A DNA stretch of 64,000 bases, from assembly GCA_963734635.1 (NCBI GenBank), contig CAVTIA010000006.1, positions 62,001 to 126,000 of the forward strand. Reading direction: 5' to 3'. The notes under the pieces are model-generated. The model was given only the letters and a program-made list of their open reading frames with translations, was not told the origin of the DNA and did no database searches. A program made the translations under genes and the position numbers. The DNA comes from DATCJA01 sp963734635. GTDB taxonomy: Bacteria > Acidobacteriota > Vicinamibacteria > Vicinamibacterales > UBA2999. Below, piece after piece: positions 26,643-36,658 of the stretch; within the stretch, counting starts at the first letter, position 1; each line of letters opens with the position of its first letter.

Positions 26643-27368
26643 ATGGACGACGCTCATCACTGGAAATGGCCCGGTGTCTGGCGAATTGGTTGGACGGTCC
26701 TTTCGATTTGCGTCGTTCAAGGCGTTGTATGCGGGGTGGCGGTTCTGCCCGTGGTGGTGGCGTGGATGCGACTCGACGCATGGCTGCCGGCGCGCGTCGC
26801 GGTCCGCGCGACTGTCTTCAGTCTTCTCATCATCCCATCCTACGTCGTGTTCGCGTTGGGTCTGATGGTTCTGTCCGCTGTTGCGACACGCGTGACAAGG
26901 GTGCGCACGCCGGCGGACACGGAGATGCGGATCGCCGAGATCGGTTGGCCCTTGATGAGGTGGGTCCAGTACATGGTGGCGATTCGCGTGGTCCGCGTAC
27001 TGGCTGGACCGTTGTTCTGTGGCTCGCCGATTTGGACGGCCTACCTTCGCTTGAACGGTGCCCGTATCGGACGCCGCGTCTTCGTGAACACGCTTTTCAT
27101 CAGCGATCACAATCTTCTCGAGTTCGGCGACGACGTCGTCATCGGCGGAGAAGTGCATCTGTCCGGCCATACCGTCGAAGGAGGGGTCGTCAAGACGGCA
27201 CGCGTGCGTCTCGGCCATGACGTCACGGTTGGGCTGGGCAGCATCATCGACATCGGTGTCGACGTCGGTCCGCACAGTCAAATCGGGGCAATGAGCTTCG
27301 TGCCGAAGCACACGAAGCTTCCCGCCGGTTCGGTCTACGCTGGTGTGCCTGTCAAGCGGCTTGAATAG
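26643..27368 (+). CDS. Membrane-anchored hexapeptide-repeat transferase
   Basis: 241-aa protein: two N-terminal membrane helices (residues ~10-40 and ~55-82), then a left-handed beta-helix with hexapeptide repeats (ISDHNLLEFGDDVVIGGEVHL, VTVGLGSIIDIGVDVGPHSQIGAM). Resembles the C-terminal acyltransferase part of Pls/PosA-type NRPS-like proteins. GTG at 26640 is an alternative start. Divergent from the hydrolase and followed by the P-type ATPase. Confidence 0.75.
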   Translation: MDDAHHWKWPGVWRIGWTVLSICVVQGVVCGVAVLPVVVAWMRLDAWLPARVAVRATVFSLLIIPSYVVFALGLMVLSAVATRVTRVRTPADTEMRIAEIGWPLMRWVQYMVAIRVVRVLAGPLFCGSPIWTAYLRLNGARIGRRVFVNTLFISDHNLLEFGDDVVIGGEVHLSGHTVEGGVVKTARVRLGHDVTVGLGSIIDIGVDVGPHSQIGAMSFVPKHTKLPAGSVYAGVPVKRLE

Positions 27369-27394
27369 CCGGCTTATTCGCGCGACGTACCGTG

Positions 27395-30102
27395 ATGACC
27401 GAGCACCGAGCCCAACGCCGCGCGTTCTCCCATGAACATGGGCTCGATCTCCTCGTGCGTTCCTCGAGCGCGCACGGTCAGCGAGGGGATGATTTTCGCG
27501 GCCTTTCTACCGTGACCGCACACGAAAACGCCGCTGCTGGACGACTTCGTACCGAATCACTCGACGATCTCCTCCGACGGCTCGACACATCCCGCGAGGG
27601 ACTTCGATCGCGTGAGGCCGCCCAGCGGTTGGCAGCCTTCGGCCCGAATCAGCTTCGGACCACCCGGTTCCGCACCGAGCTGATCGAGTTGATCCAGGCT
27701 GCTGCAAATCCACTGATCGTCATCCTGCTGGTGGCGGGCGTCGCGTCTGCGTTCCTGGGTGAGGTGACACAGGCCGCGATCATCGGTGGCATCGTCGCCA
27801 TGAGCTCCGGCATTAATGTGTGGCAGACGTTCCGCTCACAATCCGCGGTTTCGCGATTGCGCGAACAGATTGCGCCGACTGCCACGGTACGGCGTGACGG
27901 CGCCTGGATAGAGGTTCCCAGGCGCAACATCGTGGTCGGTGATGTCGTTCGTCTCTCATCTGGTGACCTCGTTCCTGCCGACGCTCGCCTGATCACCTCG
28001 GACGATCTCTACGTGCAGCAGGCCGCATTGACGGGCGAGTCATTGCCCGCAGAGAAAACCGCGTCCGAGCAACCATTGCCTGTAGCCGGTTCCGATGCAC
28101 CGCACCTCCTGTTCTTGGGGACATCGGTCGTCAGTGGCACCGCCACTGCCGTCGTGGTCGCGACCGGGCAGGATACGGCATTCGGGGACATCGTCGAACG
28201 ACTCGCCGCACGACCGGAGGAAACGGAGTTCGAGCGTGGGACGCGCCGTTTCGGCACGTTGATCCTCAAGACCGTGCTCTTTCTCGTGCTCTTCATCCTG
28301 GTGGTCAATGTGAGCACGGGGCGGGATGCCTTTCAGTCCCTGCTCTTCTCGGTGGCGCTGGCTGTGGGATTGACGCCGGAATTCCTCCCGATGATCACGA
28401 CGGTGACGCTCGCGCAGGGCGCAATCCGGATGGCGCGCGAGAAAGTCATCGTCAAGCACCTGTCGTCGATTCAGAACCTCGGGAGTATTGACATCCTCTG
28501 CAGCGACAAGACGGGCACGCTGACCTCCGGCACACTCTCGGTCGACCGGTCAACTGATCCGTTCGATCGCCATTCGGAGCGCCCCTTGTTCCTGGCGGCG
28601 GTCAACAGCTCGTTCCAATCCGGTGTCAAGAGCCCTTTGGACGCCGCTATTCTTGCCCGACACGGGGCCGTCACCACTGGATTCTCAAAGACGGATGAAA
28701 TCCCGTTCGACTTCGAGCGGCGGCGCGTGTCAGTCGTCGTCGAGCAGGAGGGGCACTTTTTGTTTGTGACGAAGGGCGCGCCCGAAGCGGTCGTGCCCGT
28801 CTGTTCATCGTACGAACTGGACGGAACCGTTCGTCCTCTAAACGAGTCGTCTCGAGCGCCGTGCCTCGATTCGTTCAGACGCATGAGCGAACAAGGGTTC
28901 CGCGTCCTGGCCGTCGCGTATCGCCAGGTCGGTCAACCCGCCGGGTTCACACGCACCGACGAGCGCGAGCTGACACTTGCAGGCTTCCTGGCCTTCGCCG
29001 ACCCTCTCATCGCGGGCGTCTCGGAGTCGATTGAACGCCTTCGCCGCGACGGCGTCCGGATCAAGATCCTCACCGGGGACAATGAGCTGGTCACCCAGCA
29101 TATCTGCAAGCAGGTTGGCATCGACGAAGGCCAGATTGTGCTCGGGGAAGACCTCGAGCGGCTTGACGAGCCTGCCCTCGCGCGCGTGGCAGAGCGCGTC
29201 AGTGTCTTTGCGCGCGTCTCGCCGGCGCAGAAGTATCGAATCATCCGCGCCCTGAGATCGCATGGCCATGTCGTGGGCTTTCTGGGGGACGGCATCAACG
29301 ACGCCCCGTCGCTTCACGGTGCAGATGTCGGAATCTCCGTGGCAGGGCCGTCGATGTAGCGCGTGAGGCGTCCGACATCATCCTGCTCGAGCGCCGGCTC
29401 GACGTGTTGCACGCCGGCATCATCGCAGGCAGGAAGTCCTTCGGGAACGTCCTCAAGTATCTGCTGATGGGGACCAGCTCGAACTTCGGGAACATGTTCA
29501 GCATGGCGGGTGCGTCGCTGTTCCTTCCCTTTCTGCCGATGCTGCCGACGCAGATCCTCCTCAACAACTTCCTGTACGACTTCGCGCAAATCACCATCCC
29601 AACCGACAACGTCGACGCGACGTACGTCCGTCAGCCCCAGCGCTGGAACATCGGGTTGGTGCGCAATTTCATGCTCCTCATCGGGCCGGTGAGCTCCGTG
29701 TACGATTTCGTCACGTTCTACGTGCTCCTCCGTGTCTTTCATTTCAGCGAGGTTCCGTTCCACACCGGCTGGTTCCTCGAATCGCTGGCCACGCAGACGT
29801 TGGTGCTATTCGTCATCCGAACGGCTGGACGACCGTGGCGTCACCGCCCGAGCGTGGCGCTCACTGTAACGACGCTGACGGTCGTCGTCATCGGTGGGGT
29901 CTTGCCGTATACGCCCCTTGCAGCCACGTTTGGGTTCGCACGACTGCCACCGTCCTATTTCTTGTTCCTGGGTGTGGTGGTCTGCACATATCTCGCGATC
30001 GTCGAGGTCGTGAAGCGCGCCGTGATGCAGCGCCTGATGCCCGAAGCCGTCGTCGCGCCCCCGAAACTCTTCAATGGGTCAACGCGTATACCACGACGTT
30101 GA
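27395..30102 (+). pseudogene. mgtA: MgtA-type P-type ATPase, one frameshift
   Basis: Cation-transporting P-type ATPase, closest in motifs to Mg2+ importers: actuator loop LTGES, GLTPEFLPMI in the transport site, phosphorylation motif SDKTGTLTSG (Asp about residue 371), hinge GDGINDAPSLHGADVG, and six C-terminal helices. The frame breaks near 29344-29349: GISVAG should continue AVDVAREASDIILLERRLDV in the next frame, so one base is missing. Apart from this it is full length (about 900 aa). No MgtC or riboswitch seen. Confidence 0.88.
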
Positions 30103-30374
30103 TCCCAAAGGTGTAGCCGTTCGGCACGCAGCGCATTGCTCGTCAGCGGCTTAGCGTGCTCGCGTTAGGCACGCGCCGTCAACGGGACCTCCGCCATCAG
30201 TACGAGATCGTTGGCGGATTTGCGTTGACGTGATGTACCGTGACGCCCAAATGAGGTTCGCGAAGGCAGGGGATTGAGCCGTCCGTGAGGTTGCAAGGCA
30301 GCACGTGGCTATACTCGACGCATGCGTCGACGTCCGCGCTAGGTGACGTGCGTCGGATCGAATGGTCCAGTCAA
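30103..30374. other. Intergenic region upstream of the PAS kinase
   Basis: About 270 bp without a supportable gene. TAGGCACGCGCCGTCA near 30163 resembles a sigma-54 -24 element but lacks -12 GC. A short antisense frame is not gene-like. Confidence 0.3.
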
Positions 30375-32744
30375 ATGGAATCCTGGGAAACACCAAGGGG
30401 CAACCTGAACGCGACGATGGCTCGTCCAACAGCGAGGTGGGATGTGGACTCTCGCCCTGAGCGTACGCGGAAGCAGATCGAGGAAGAACTGAGGAAGTCT
30501 GAAGAGAAATTTTCCAAGGCGTTTCGACAAAGTCCGACGGCGCTCGCGTTATCGAGCGCCAAGGACACCCGCTACATCGAAGTCAATGACGCCTTCGAGC
30601 ACATCACGGGTTGGAGGCGCGACGAAGTCATCGGCCGAACTCCCTATGACATCGGACTCCTTGTTGAGCCCGGGCAAAGAGCAGACGCCGTCCGGCGGAT
30701 CTTGTCGGGAGAAGCTATTCGAAATGTCGAAGTCCGTTTTCGCACGAAGACCGGCGAGGTCCGGACGTGCTTGGGATCCGCGGAATTGATCGAGATCAAC
30801 GGCGAACCTTGCATGCTCGCCTCGGCCGCGGACATCACCGACCTCAAGCGCGCGGACGAGATCCGACTGCGGTATGCGGCCATCGTGGAGTCCTCGAATG
30901 ATGCGATCGTCTCCAAGAATCTGGACGGTGTGATTTCAGGTTGGAACGTCGCTGCCGAGCGGATGTTCGGATATACGGAGGACGAAGCGATCGGACAGCC
31001 AATCACTATGATCATCCCTCCTGAGTTGTGGGATGAGGAGCACGACATTCTAAGACGGGTACGAGCCGGTGAACGGATCGAACATTACGAAACGCGTCGT
31101 GTCTCGAAAGACGGGAAGACGATCGACGTCTCCATCACCGTCTCCCCAGTGAGAGATGCGGAAGGCCGGATCATCGGCGCGTCCAAGATTGCGCGAGACA
31201 TCACGGAGAACAAGCGGAGAGACGCGATTCTGCGCGAGAGCGAAGAACGCTTCCGCTTGGCCATGAACAACGTGGCCTCGGGCGTGTACACCCTCGATCT
31301 GAACGGATTGGTCACGTACGTGAACCCGGCTGCAGAGGCCATGTTCGGGTGGACGAACGCTGAGCTGCTCGGCAGGAAAATGCACGACGTGACGCATTAC
31401 AAGCATCCCGACGGCAGTCCCTTCCCTGCCAGCGACTGTCCGGGCCTGCAAGTTCTGCAAAAAGGAGTCGAACTTCGCGAGCACGAGGACATGTTCATTC
31501 GGAAGGATGGCCGTTTCTTTCCTGTTGTGTACAGCGCGTCTCCGTTGAAGACGGAAGGCACAACGGTCGGCATCGTCGTCGGATTTCGCGATGACACGCT
31601 ACGCCGCGAAGCAGAACGCGCCGTGCGCGAGAGCGAGGAACGCTTCCGCCTCGTGGCCAATGCCGCTCCGGTGCTGATCTGGATGTCGGACGTCGACAAG
31701 CTGTGCACCTACTTCAATCAGGGATGGCTGGAATTCACCGGGCGGTCTCTCGAGGCGGAACTGGGAAATGGCTGGACACAGGGAGTCCACCCCGACGATG
31801 CGGAGAGATGCCTGGAGACCTACACGAAAGCATTCGATCGGCGCGAGCCGTTTCAGATGGAGTATCGGCTCAGGCGGCGTGACGGCGAATATCGCTGGAT
31901 GTTCGATCAGGGAGTGCCGAGATTCAATGCGGACGGTTCGTTTGCTGGCTACATCGGTTCATGCATTGATGTCACCGAGCACAAGCTCGCCGCGGAGGCC
32001 CTCTCCACGGTGAGTCAGAGGTTGATCGAAGCGCACGAGGAAGAGCGCACCCGACTCGCCCGAGAGCTTCACGACGACATCATGCAACAGCTGACGTTGC
32101 TGAGTCTGCATCTCCAGCTCGTGAAGCGAAGTCACCCGGCTTCGGCGGCTGAGCTCGATGAGGAGATCGGAGCGGCACTCCAAAAGACTGCAAATCTTGC
32201 TACCGATATTCAAGCGTTGTCGCACCGTCTTCACTCTTCGAAACTGGAATTGTTGGGGCTCGCAGAGGCGGCGGCTGGGTTTTGCGAAGAGCTGTCCGAT
32301 CGACACGCGGTGGAAATCGACTTTCACTCCGAGAACATCTCGAAAACGCTGCCACCGGGGATCTCCCTGTGTCTGTTCCGTGTGTTGCAAGAAGCCCTGC
32401 AGAATGCGATCAAGCATAGCGGCTCACGACGCTTCCGGGTCTTGCTAAGGGGTCGGGTGGATGACGTCGAGCTCACCGTGCAGGATTCAGGGGTTGGCTT
32501 TGACCTTCAAGAGGCCATGAGAGGGCGCGGGCTCGGCTTGACCAGCATGAAGGAACGGTTGAAACTCGTCAACGGGCAGCTTTCCATTCACTCGGAGTTG
32601 GGGCAAGGAACGACGATTAAGGCTCGTGTGCCTCTCACTGCCGCTACACAGTCTGGAGGACAGTCGGACAAGCGTCGAGAAACGGGGGAGGATCAGTCGA
32701 AGGGAGGTCTCGGAACCGTAGGTCCTGAGGGACATGCGGCCTGA
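30375..32744 (+). CDS. Multi-PAS sensor histidine kinase, NarL-type partner
   Basis: About 790-aa cytoplasmic sensor: four PAS/PAC units (from ~residue 45, ~170, ~295, ~425, each ending in an ITD/ITE-type helix), then HisKA_3 with H-box ARELHDDIMQQLTLLSLHL and HATPase_c (QEALQNAIKHS, DSGVGFD, GRGLGLTSMKERL). No membrane helices, so it senses internal signals such as redox or ligands. Start is uncertain: GTG 30285, ATG 30375 or ATG 30417. No NarL-type regulator adjoins; the next response regulator is receiver-only. Confidence 0.88.
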   Translation: MESWETPRGNLNATMARPTARWDVDSRPERTRKQIEEELRKSEEKFSKAFRQSPTALALSSAKDTRYIEVNDAFEHITGWRRDEVIGRTPYDIGLLVEPGQRADAVRRILSGEAIRNVEVRFRTKTGEVRTCLGSAELIEINGEPCMLASAADITDLKRADEIRLRYAAIVESSNDAIVSKNLDGVISGWNVAAERMFGYTEDEAIGQPITMIIPPELWDEEHDILRRVRAGERIEHYETRRVSKDGKTIDVSITVSPVRDAEGRIIGASKIARDITENKRRDAILRESEERFRLAMNNVASGVYTLDLNGLVTYVNPAAEAMFGWTNAELLGRKMHDVTHYKHPDGSPFPASDCPGLQVLQKGVELREHEDMFIRKDGRFFPVVYSASPLKTEGTTVGIVVGFRDDTLRREAERAVRESEERFRLVANAAPVLIWMSDVDKLCTYFNQGWLEFTGRSLEAELGNGWTQGVHPDDAERCLETYTKAFDRREPFQMEYRLRRRDGEYRWMFDQGVPRFNADGSFAGYIGSCIDVTEHKLAAEALSTVSQRLIEAHEEERTRLARELHDDIMQQLTLLSLHLQLVKRSHPASAAELDEEIGAALQKTANLATDIQALSHRLHSSKLELLGLAEAAAGFCEELSDRHAVEIDFHSENISKTLPPGISLCLFRVLQEALQNAIKHSGSRRFRVLLRGRVDDVELTVQDSGVGFDLQEAMRGRGLGLTSMKERLKLVNGQLSIHSELGQGTTIKARVPLTAATQSGGQSDKRRETGEDQSKGGLGTVGPEGHAA

Positions 32745-32781
32745 GACGCTTCGCCCGTCCTTGCGTGTCAGGTTGAACAAT

Positions 32782-34020
32782 TCAGTCTTGGCGCCACGCA
32801 AGCACGGCGTCGTGATGCATAGGCCGAAACATGCACGTGACAGGTCCATCCGTGGACGCCACGAATACGACACTTCCGGAATGCTGATTTGCGTAAGTAG
32901 CGGCCGCGCGGTGCCGGGTCCCGCGACTGCCGAGATCGAACGGTACGAGCTGCCCGGCGTTGGAGTCGAGGGCTTCGACGACATGTCCTCCGTGGTCCAC
33001 GGGCAGTGTGATTCCGAAGCCAACGAGTGCGAGATTCGAGTTCAGGATCGTCGCGCCGTCTATGGCCGTCAGCGCGCCGAGTTCCTCGGTGACTCGCTCG
33101 ATTTCCACCAGAAACGCATTGCGCACCAGTTGTCGCATGTCGATGGTGGAAGGCTCGCCCACGGCGTCGGCCGATGCGGGCCTTTTTCGGCCGTCGGAAC
33201 GGCCAAGCAGCCGAGACAATCTCATGAGCGTGGCCAGCGAGGAGTCCGGCACGAGGCGATACGGTGCATCTTCCGGCAGCTCTGGCTTCTCATCGGCACT
33301 GATGATGAGAATGCCGCCATGCCCATGCGCGGCCATCGTTTGAAGCAGACCTCGAACCAACTCCAGATAATCTGGCAGCGCCTCCTCCTCAATCTCCGCA
33401 GTGCGCGCAATGCCCTCCAGACCTTCGCGGACGGCGCCGCCTCCGAGTAGGAGGCGGTCGGAGCTCTCCAGAATGTATCCGTGTTCATATTCGAGGATTC
33501 CCAGCCGCCCGCTGCGAATGGAGAGCGTCCCCGGTCGCGGCGCACTCAGCTCGATAAAGGGCTCGTCCGTCAGGTTCATGCCCTTCCGAGCGAGCCCTGT
33601 GACTGCAAGGCCATCGCTCAGCAACTGCACCTTCGTGTAGAGGTGATCGTCTCCACCCGCGACTGCCAGCTTGGTGAGCTCACTTACGGAGAACGGGCGC
33701 GGCGCTTCGAAGTTGAGCGCCTTCCAGCAATAGTCCGGCGCCGCGCTCGATCGTGGGGGTTCAGGCAGAAGTACATCCAGCGGTCTCGTACCGGTGAACA
33801 CGACGCGCACCGAATAGTGTTTCGCCTCGTACGTCTCGAGTCCGCCAAAAAATACGACTGTGATGAGCTGGCTCAGCACCGCGTCCGAAACGCCTTCGAG
33901 ACATCCATGCCGGCTCGAATCGATATGGTCCCGCACCGTGGCAATCAGCCCTGGAAGCAGGGTGGGCGTGCTTTGAGGTGTCGGCCTACCCTTCGGACAT
34001 GGGCGGTCTGGTTGCCGCAT
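32782..34020 (-). CDS. DACNV/DisA_N-like putative diadenylate cyclase
   Basis: 412-aa protein. The N-terminal two thirds resemble the DACNV sensor region; residues ~230-400 match a DisA_N (DAC) nucleotidyltransferase core: HGGILIISA, DGATILNSN (321-329), and GTRHRAA (367-373). Both DGA and RHR motifs needed for cyclic di-AMP synthesis are present. The ATG at 34020 lies 35 bp inside the upstream response regulator gene, so the two are translationally linked. That c-di-AMP is made, under receiver control, is inference. Confidence 0.72.
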   Translation of the reverse strand: MRQPDRPCPKGRPTPQSTPTLLPGLIATVRDHIDSSRHGCLEGVSDAVLSQLITVVFFGGLETYEAKHYSVRVVFTGTRPLDVLLPEPPRSSAAPDYCWKALNFEAPRPFSVSELTKLAVAGGDDHLYTKVQLLSDGLAVTGLARKGMNLTDEPFIELSAPRPGTLSIRSGRLGILEYEHGYILESSDRLLLGGGAVREGLEGIARTAEIEEEALPDYLELVRGLLQTMAAHGHGGILIISADEKPELPEDAPYRLVPDSSLATLMRLSRLLGRSDGRKRPASADAVGEPSTIDMRQLVRNAFLVEIERVTEELGALTAIDGATILNSNLALVGFGITLPVDHGGHVVEALDSNAGQLVPFDLGSRGTRHRAAATYANQHSGSVVFVASTDGPVTCMFRPMHHDAVLAWRQD

Positions 34021-34414
34021 AGTCCTCCACTGCGGGCTTCGTGTCGTGCAGCAACTCGTGCACCGCTGATTCCAGTTCCGCGAGTTCAAATGGCTTTCGC
34101 AACAGCACGGCGCGTCGGCCCAGAGCGGCGACGCGATCGGGAAGGCTGTCATCCGTCAGGCCGGTTATGAAAATCAGGGCGGGAGCCAACCCGGCGTACC
34201 TTACCGAGCGCATGGCCTGCAAGCCATCCATCCATGGCATGGAAATGTCAGTGACGACGAGGTCGAAAGGGCCGTGTTCGACGAGGCGTCGAACGAGCTC
34301 GGCGCCAGTCCCAGCACGTGCCACGTGTGCACCCATGCGCTCCAGTGCGTCTGCCACCACGGTGAGCAGCACGTGGTCGTCATCGGCGACGAGAATCCGT
34401 GGCTTCGCGCTCAT
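33986..34414 (-). CDS. Receiver-domain response regulator
   Basis: 142-aa stand-alone receiver: acidic pair ADDDH, phospho-acceptor Asp in VVTDISMPWMDG, conserved Thr region FITG, Lys in LLRKPFE. No output domain, so output is likely through protein contact. The start at 34414 (MSAKPRILVADDD) is preferred over the long upstream extension. It overlaps the DAC-domain gene. Confidence 0.88.
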   Translation of the reverse strand: MSAKPRILVADDDHVLLTVVADALERMGAHVARAGTGAELVRRLVEHGPFDLVVTDISMPWMDGLQAMRSVRYAGLAPALIFITGLTDDSLPDRVAALGRRAVLLRKPFELAELESAVHELLHDTKPAVEDYAATRPPMSEG

Positions 34415-34432
34415 CGTTTGTTGCTGTAGGAC

Positions 34433-34447
34433 GCATAAGTAATGCCC
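34433..34447 (-). promoter_or_regulatory. Possible sigma-54 promoter of receiver/DAC operon
   Basis: Minus strand GGGCATTACTTATGCG: GG-N10-GC spacing, TGC at -12. Predicted start is about 7 nt before the ATG with no ribosome site between, so this is weak. Confidence 0.3.
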
Positions 34448-34485
34448 AACCGGCGAATGCGATGGGTGAGCCGGAGTGCATGCGG

Positions 34486-34505
34486 AGCCCCTGAGCCAGG
34501 GGGCT
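34486..34505. other. Short hairpin
   Basis: AGCCCC-tgagcca-GGGGCT-type stem upstream of the receiver gene; role unknown. Confidence 0.35.
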
Positions 34506-34624
34506 AACCCCGCCGAGCGCATCCGCGACGCCCGCGTGGACGGCTGAGCCCCGTCATTGGCGATCTCACGGAGGACGCGTGCCCCGTTCCATTGAGTACC
34601 TTGAGGCAGATCTGCCGCGATAAC

Positions 34625-34699
34625 ATGCAGCCCCTCCAGGACCTGCTCAACAGGATTAGGTGGGATCCCGAGTTCGGCAAAGACCGCTTCGCCATCGGT
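34625..34699 (+). pseudogene. DUF504 gene fragment (N-terminus only)
   Basis: MQPLQDLLNRIRWDPEFGKD followed by RFAIG is a clear DUF504 N-terminus, but similarity ends after about 25 codons where YYDR should follow. A 3' deletion remnant. Full DUF504 proteins are about 80-100 aa. Confidence 0.6.
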
Positions 34700-34778
34700 T
34701 GCGAAGCTCTGGCAACGCCCTGCACGCCCCCCACGTGGCTGAAACGCTCACGCGTATCGCGGCGTGCCGGCGAGACTG

Positions 34779-35150
34779 TTATGTCGAGGCTTCGGCGCTC
34801 AGCTCGCCTGGCGCCACGCCATCGAGCTGCTCTGGTAATGCCGCAGCACGAAACGCCAGACGGATGAAGCCGGCGTCGGCTGTATCCACTTCAACAGCAC
34901 ACTCCGCGCCGTTGCTCATCTGCTGGACGCGCATGGCACAAGGTCGCACGGCACATAACGAGACCCCGTTGATGAACGTCACTCGTAGAACAGGACCGGA
35001 CACACCGTCTTCGAGCGTGACGGACTTCAACGCTGCGCATGGAACGCGAGTGACCAGCGTTCCTCCGACGACCCCGTGGATGGTTGCAATCCACGCGCGG
35101 TGCTCGCGGCTGAAGCGGTCGAGAAAAGGGCGCCATTCGGAGGGCGGCAC
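34779..35150 (-). CDS. DUF5335 family protein
   Basis: 123-aa acidic protein with the family's opening EWRPFLDRFSREHRAWIATI. Function unknown; often near stress genes. The listed start is GTG at 35150. An ATG at 35166 would give MTLQE, which joins the domain start if one extra base near 35151 is removed, so the true N-terminus may be frameshifted. Confidence 0.65.
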   Translation of the reverse strand: MPPSEWRPFLDRFSREHRAWIATIHGVVGGTLVTRVPCAALKSVTLEDGVSGPVLRVTFINGVSLCAVRPCAMRVQQMSNGAECAVEVDTADAGFIRLAFRAAALPEQLDGVAPGELSAEAST

Positions 35151-35199
35151 GTTCCTGGAGGGTCATTGGTCGTCCCCTGGAGAGGTACCGCTGACACCA

Positions 35200-35328
35200 C
35201 GCCAGCGCGAGCCGCGCAAACACCACCAGTCCCGACGCTCGTTCGGGTATCGTGAGGTCACCATTGATGAGCGCCGCTCCGGCGCGAATCTGGACGGCCT
35301 TCGTCTGAGTCGTCGTGTGGCCCCGCAT
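35200..35328 (-). pseudogene. Dienelactone hydrolase-like gene fragment (N-terminus)
   Basis: From ATG 35328 the frame reads MRGHTTTQTKAVQIRAG then AALINGDLTIPERASGLVVF, the standard start of small dienelactone-hydrolase proteins and very similar to the intact start at the right edge of this window (63923). Similarity fades within 40 codons and DUF5335 follows. A truncated copy. Confidence 0.6.
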
Positions 35329-35329
35329 A

Positions 35330-36658
35330 TCAGACTCCTGTCGGGTAAGTCTCTGGCAAATCGACTTCGTGACGCCCCCACTTCTCCAGTGGCTCCAACG
35401 CGCGCGTGCGGTCGACGTGAACGAGGAGATGGAACTGCTCGGGAAGACGTGCCGAGAAATAATGGCTGGCGCGCTCGGTCTCGGGTCGATACAGCACCCC
35501 AATGGCGCGTTGGAGCCGCGGGCCGACGAGTGCGCGTGCCAGATCGGATGTCGAGAGCTGGAGCATGAACGCGTCCAACCCGGTATCGTGAAACAGGCGC
35601 TCGTAGCTCCCAGGCAGTGACGGTCGCACGGTTCGAAGCGCAGCAGGCTCCTCCCACTCGTGTGCCGCTGTGACCTCGCCGTCGTGCGTGGTCATGCCGA
35701 TCGCGCAACAGGCGTCACCATAGCGTTCGCGCGCCAGCTGACCGAGATTCAGCTCACCGAGTCCGGCGAGACTCGTCGCGCGCGCGTCACCGAGATGGGA
35801 GTTGTGTGCCCACACGATCGCTCGAGCAGGTCGACCCTGGCGCGCGGAATGTGCAAGCAAGGCGTCGAGCGTCGCCATCATGTGCCGATCCCGAAGGTTC
35901 CAGGACTCCGCGCCACCGCGGAACATGGCCCGGTAGTACGCCTCTGCGTCGCATACCACGCGGGCATTCTGTTCCGCAGCAAAATACTCGTCCGCCGCGA
36001 TGCGGCCATCGCGCGCGGCGTACTCCGCAGCTCGCCGCCGCAGCTCCACCAGTTGTTCGACGACTTCATCCTCACATGAGCGTTCGAGTCTGAGGCTCGC
36101 CTCGTACCCGTACAGTTGCACATCGTCTCCGAACACATCGAAGCAGGCGTAGCCGCGACGCGCCTGCCCGGCCGCCGCCGGGTCGACTTTTTCAAGGTAC
36201 TCGATGACGCGCGCCATCGATCGATGCAGGCTGTACAGATCCAATCCGTAGAAGCCGACACGCGTGTCCGCGGACCGGCCGGCATTCTCGGCTCGGAGCC
36301 AGCGGAGGAAGCGCACGACTTCGCGGTTGCGCCACATCCAGCGCGGAAACCGCGTGAAGTCCGCAAGGGCCTCCTCCGCAGTCTGATCGTCACCTGACAG
36401 TCGAACCCACCGGTTTGCTCGGTACGCGTCGGGCCAGTCGGCCTCGGCCATCACGCACGTGAAACCGCGGTGCTGGATGAGCGCACGCGTGAGATCGGCT
36501 CTAATCCGGTAAAACTCGTGGGTACCGTGGGTCGCCTCGCCTATCATCACCAACGACACCCGCGGCTCGATCGCGTCGAGCAGACGCTGCGCCGCCGTCT
36601 CGAGATTCACTCGAATCGCGTGCTGCTGCACGATCTCGACGATGGCGGAGTCCCACAT
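35330..36658 (-). CDS. Erythromycin esterase family protein
   Basis: 443-aa member of the EreA/YbfO-like fold (COG2312). Family landmarks: IGEATHGTHEFY near residue 38, a Glu/His pair in VMAEADWP, VWAHNSHLGD in the second half. Most chromosomal members have no shown macrolide activity; here linkage to a phosphoribosyltransferase is the common arrangement, so resistance should not be assumed. GTG 36661 or ATG 36658 start, overlapping the upstream TGA. Confidence 0.85.
   Translation of the reverse strand: MWDSAIVEIVQQHAIRVNLETAAQRLLDAIEPRVSLVMIGEATHGTHEFYRIRADLTRALIQHRGFTCVMAEADWPDAYRANRWVRLSGDDQTAEEALADFTRFPRWMWRNREVVRFLRWLRAENAGRSADTRVGFYGLDLYSLHRSMARVIEYLEKVDPAAAGQARRGYACFDVFGDDVQLYGYEASLRLERSCEDEVVEQLVELRRRAAEYAARDGRIAADEYFAAEQNARVVCDAEAYYRAMFRGGAESWNLRDRHMMATLDALLAHSARQGRPARAIVWAHNSHLGDARATSLAGLGELNLGQLARERYGDACCAIGMTTHDGEVTAAHEWEEPAALRTVRPSLPGSYERLFHDTGLDAFMLQLSTSDLARALVGPRLQRAIGVLYRPETERASHYFSARLPEQFHLLVHVDRTRALEPLEKWGRHEVDLPETYPTGV

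Noticed and set aside
30162..30178. TAGGCACGCGCCGTCA upstream of the PAS kinase
   Set aside because: Looks like the 15282 promoter, but -12 reads CA in place of GC.
35330..36658. Erythromycin esterase as a macrolide-resistance gene
   Set aside because: Family membership alone does not show drug hydrolysis; the phosphoribosyltransferase linkage is the common chromosomal arrangement.
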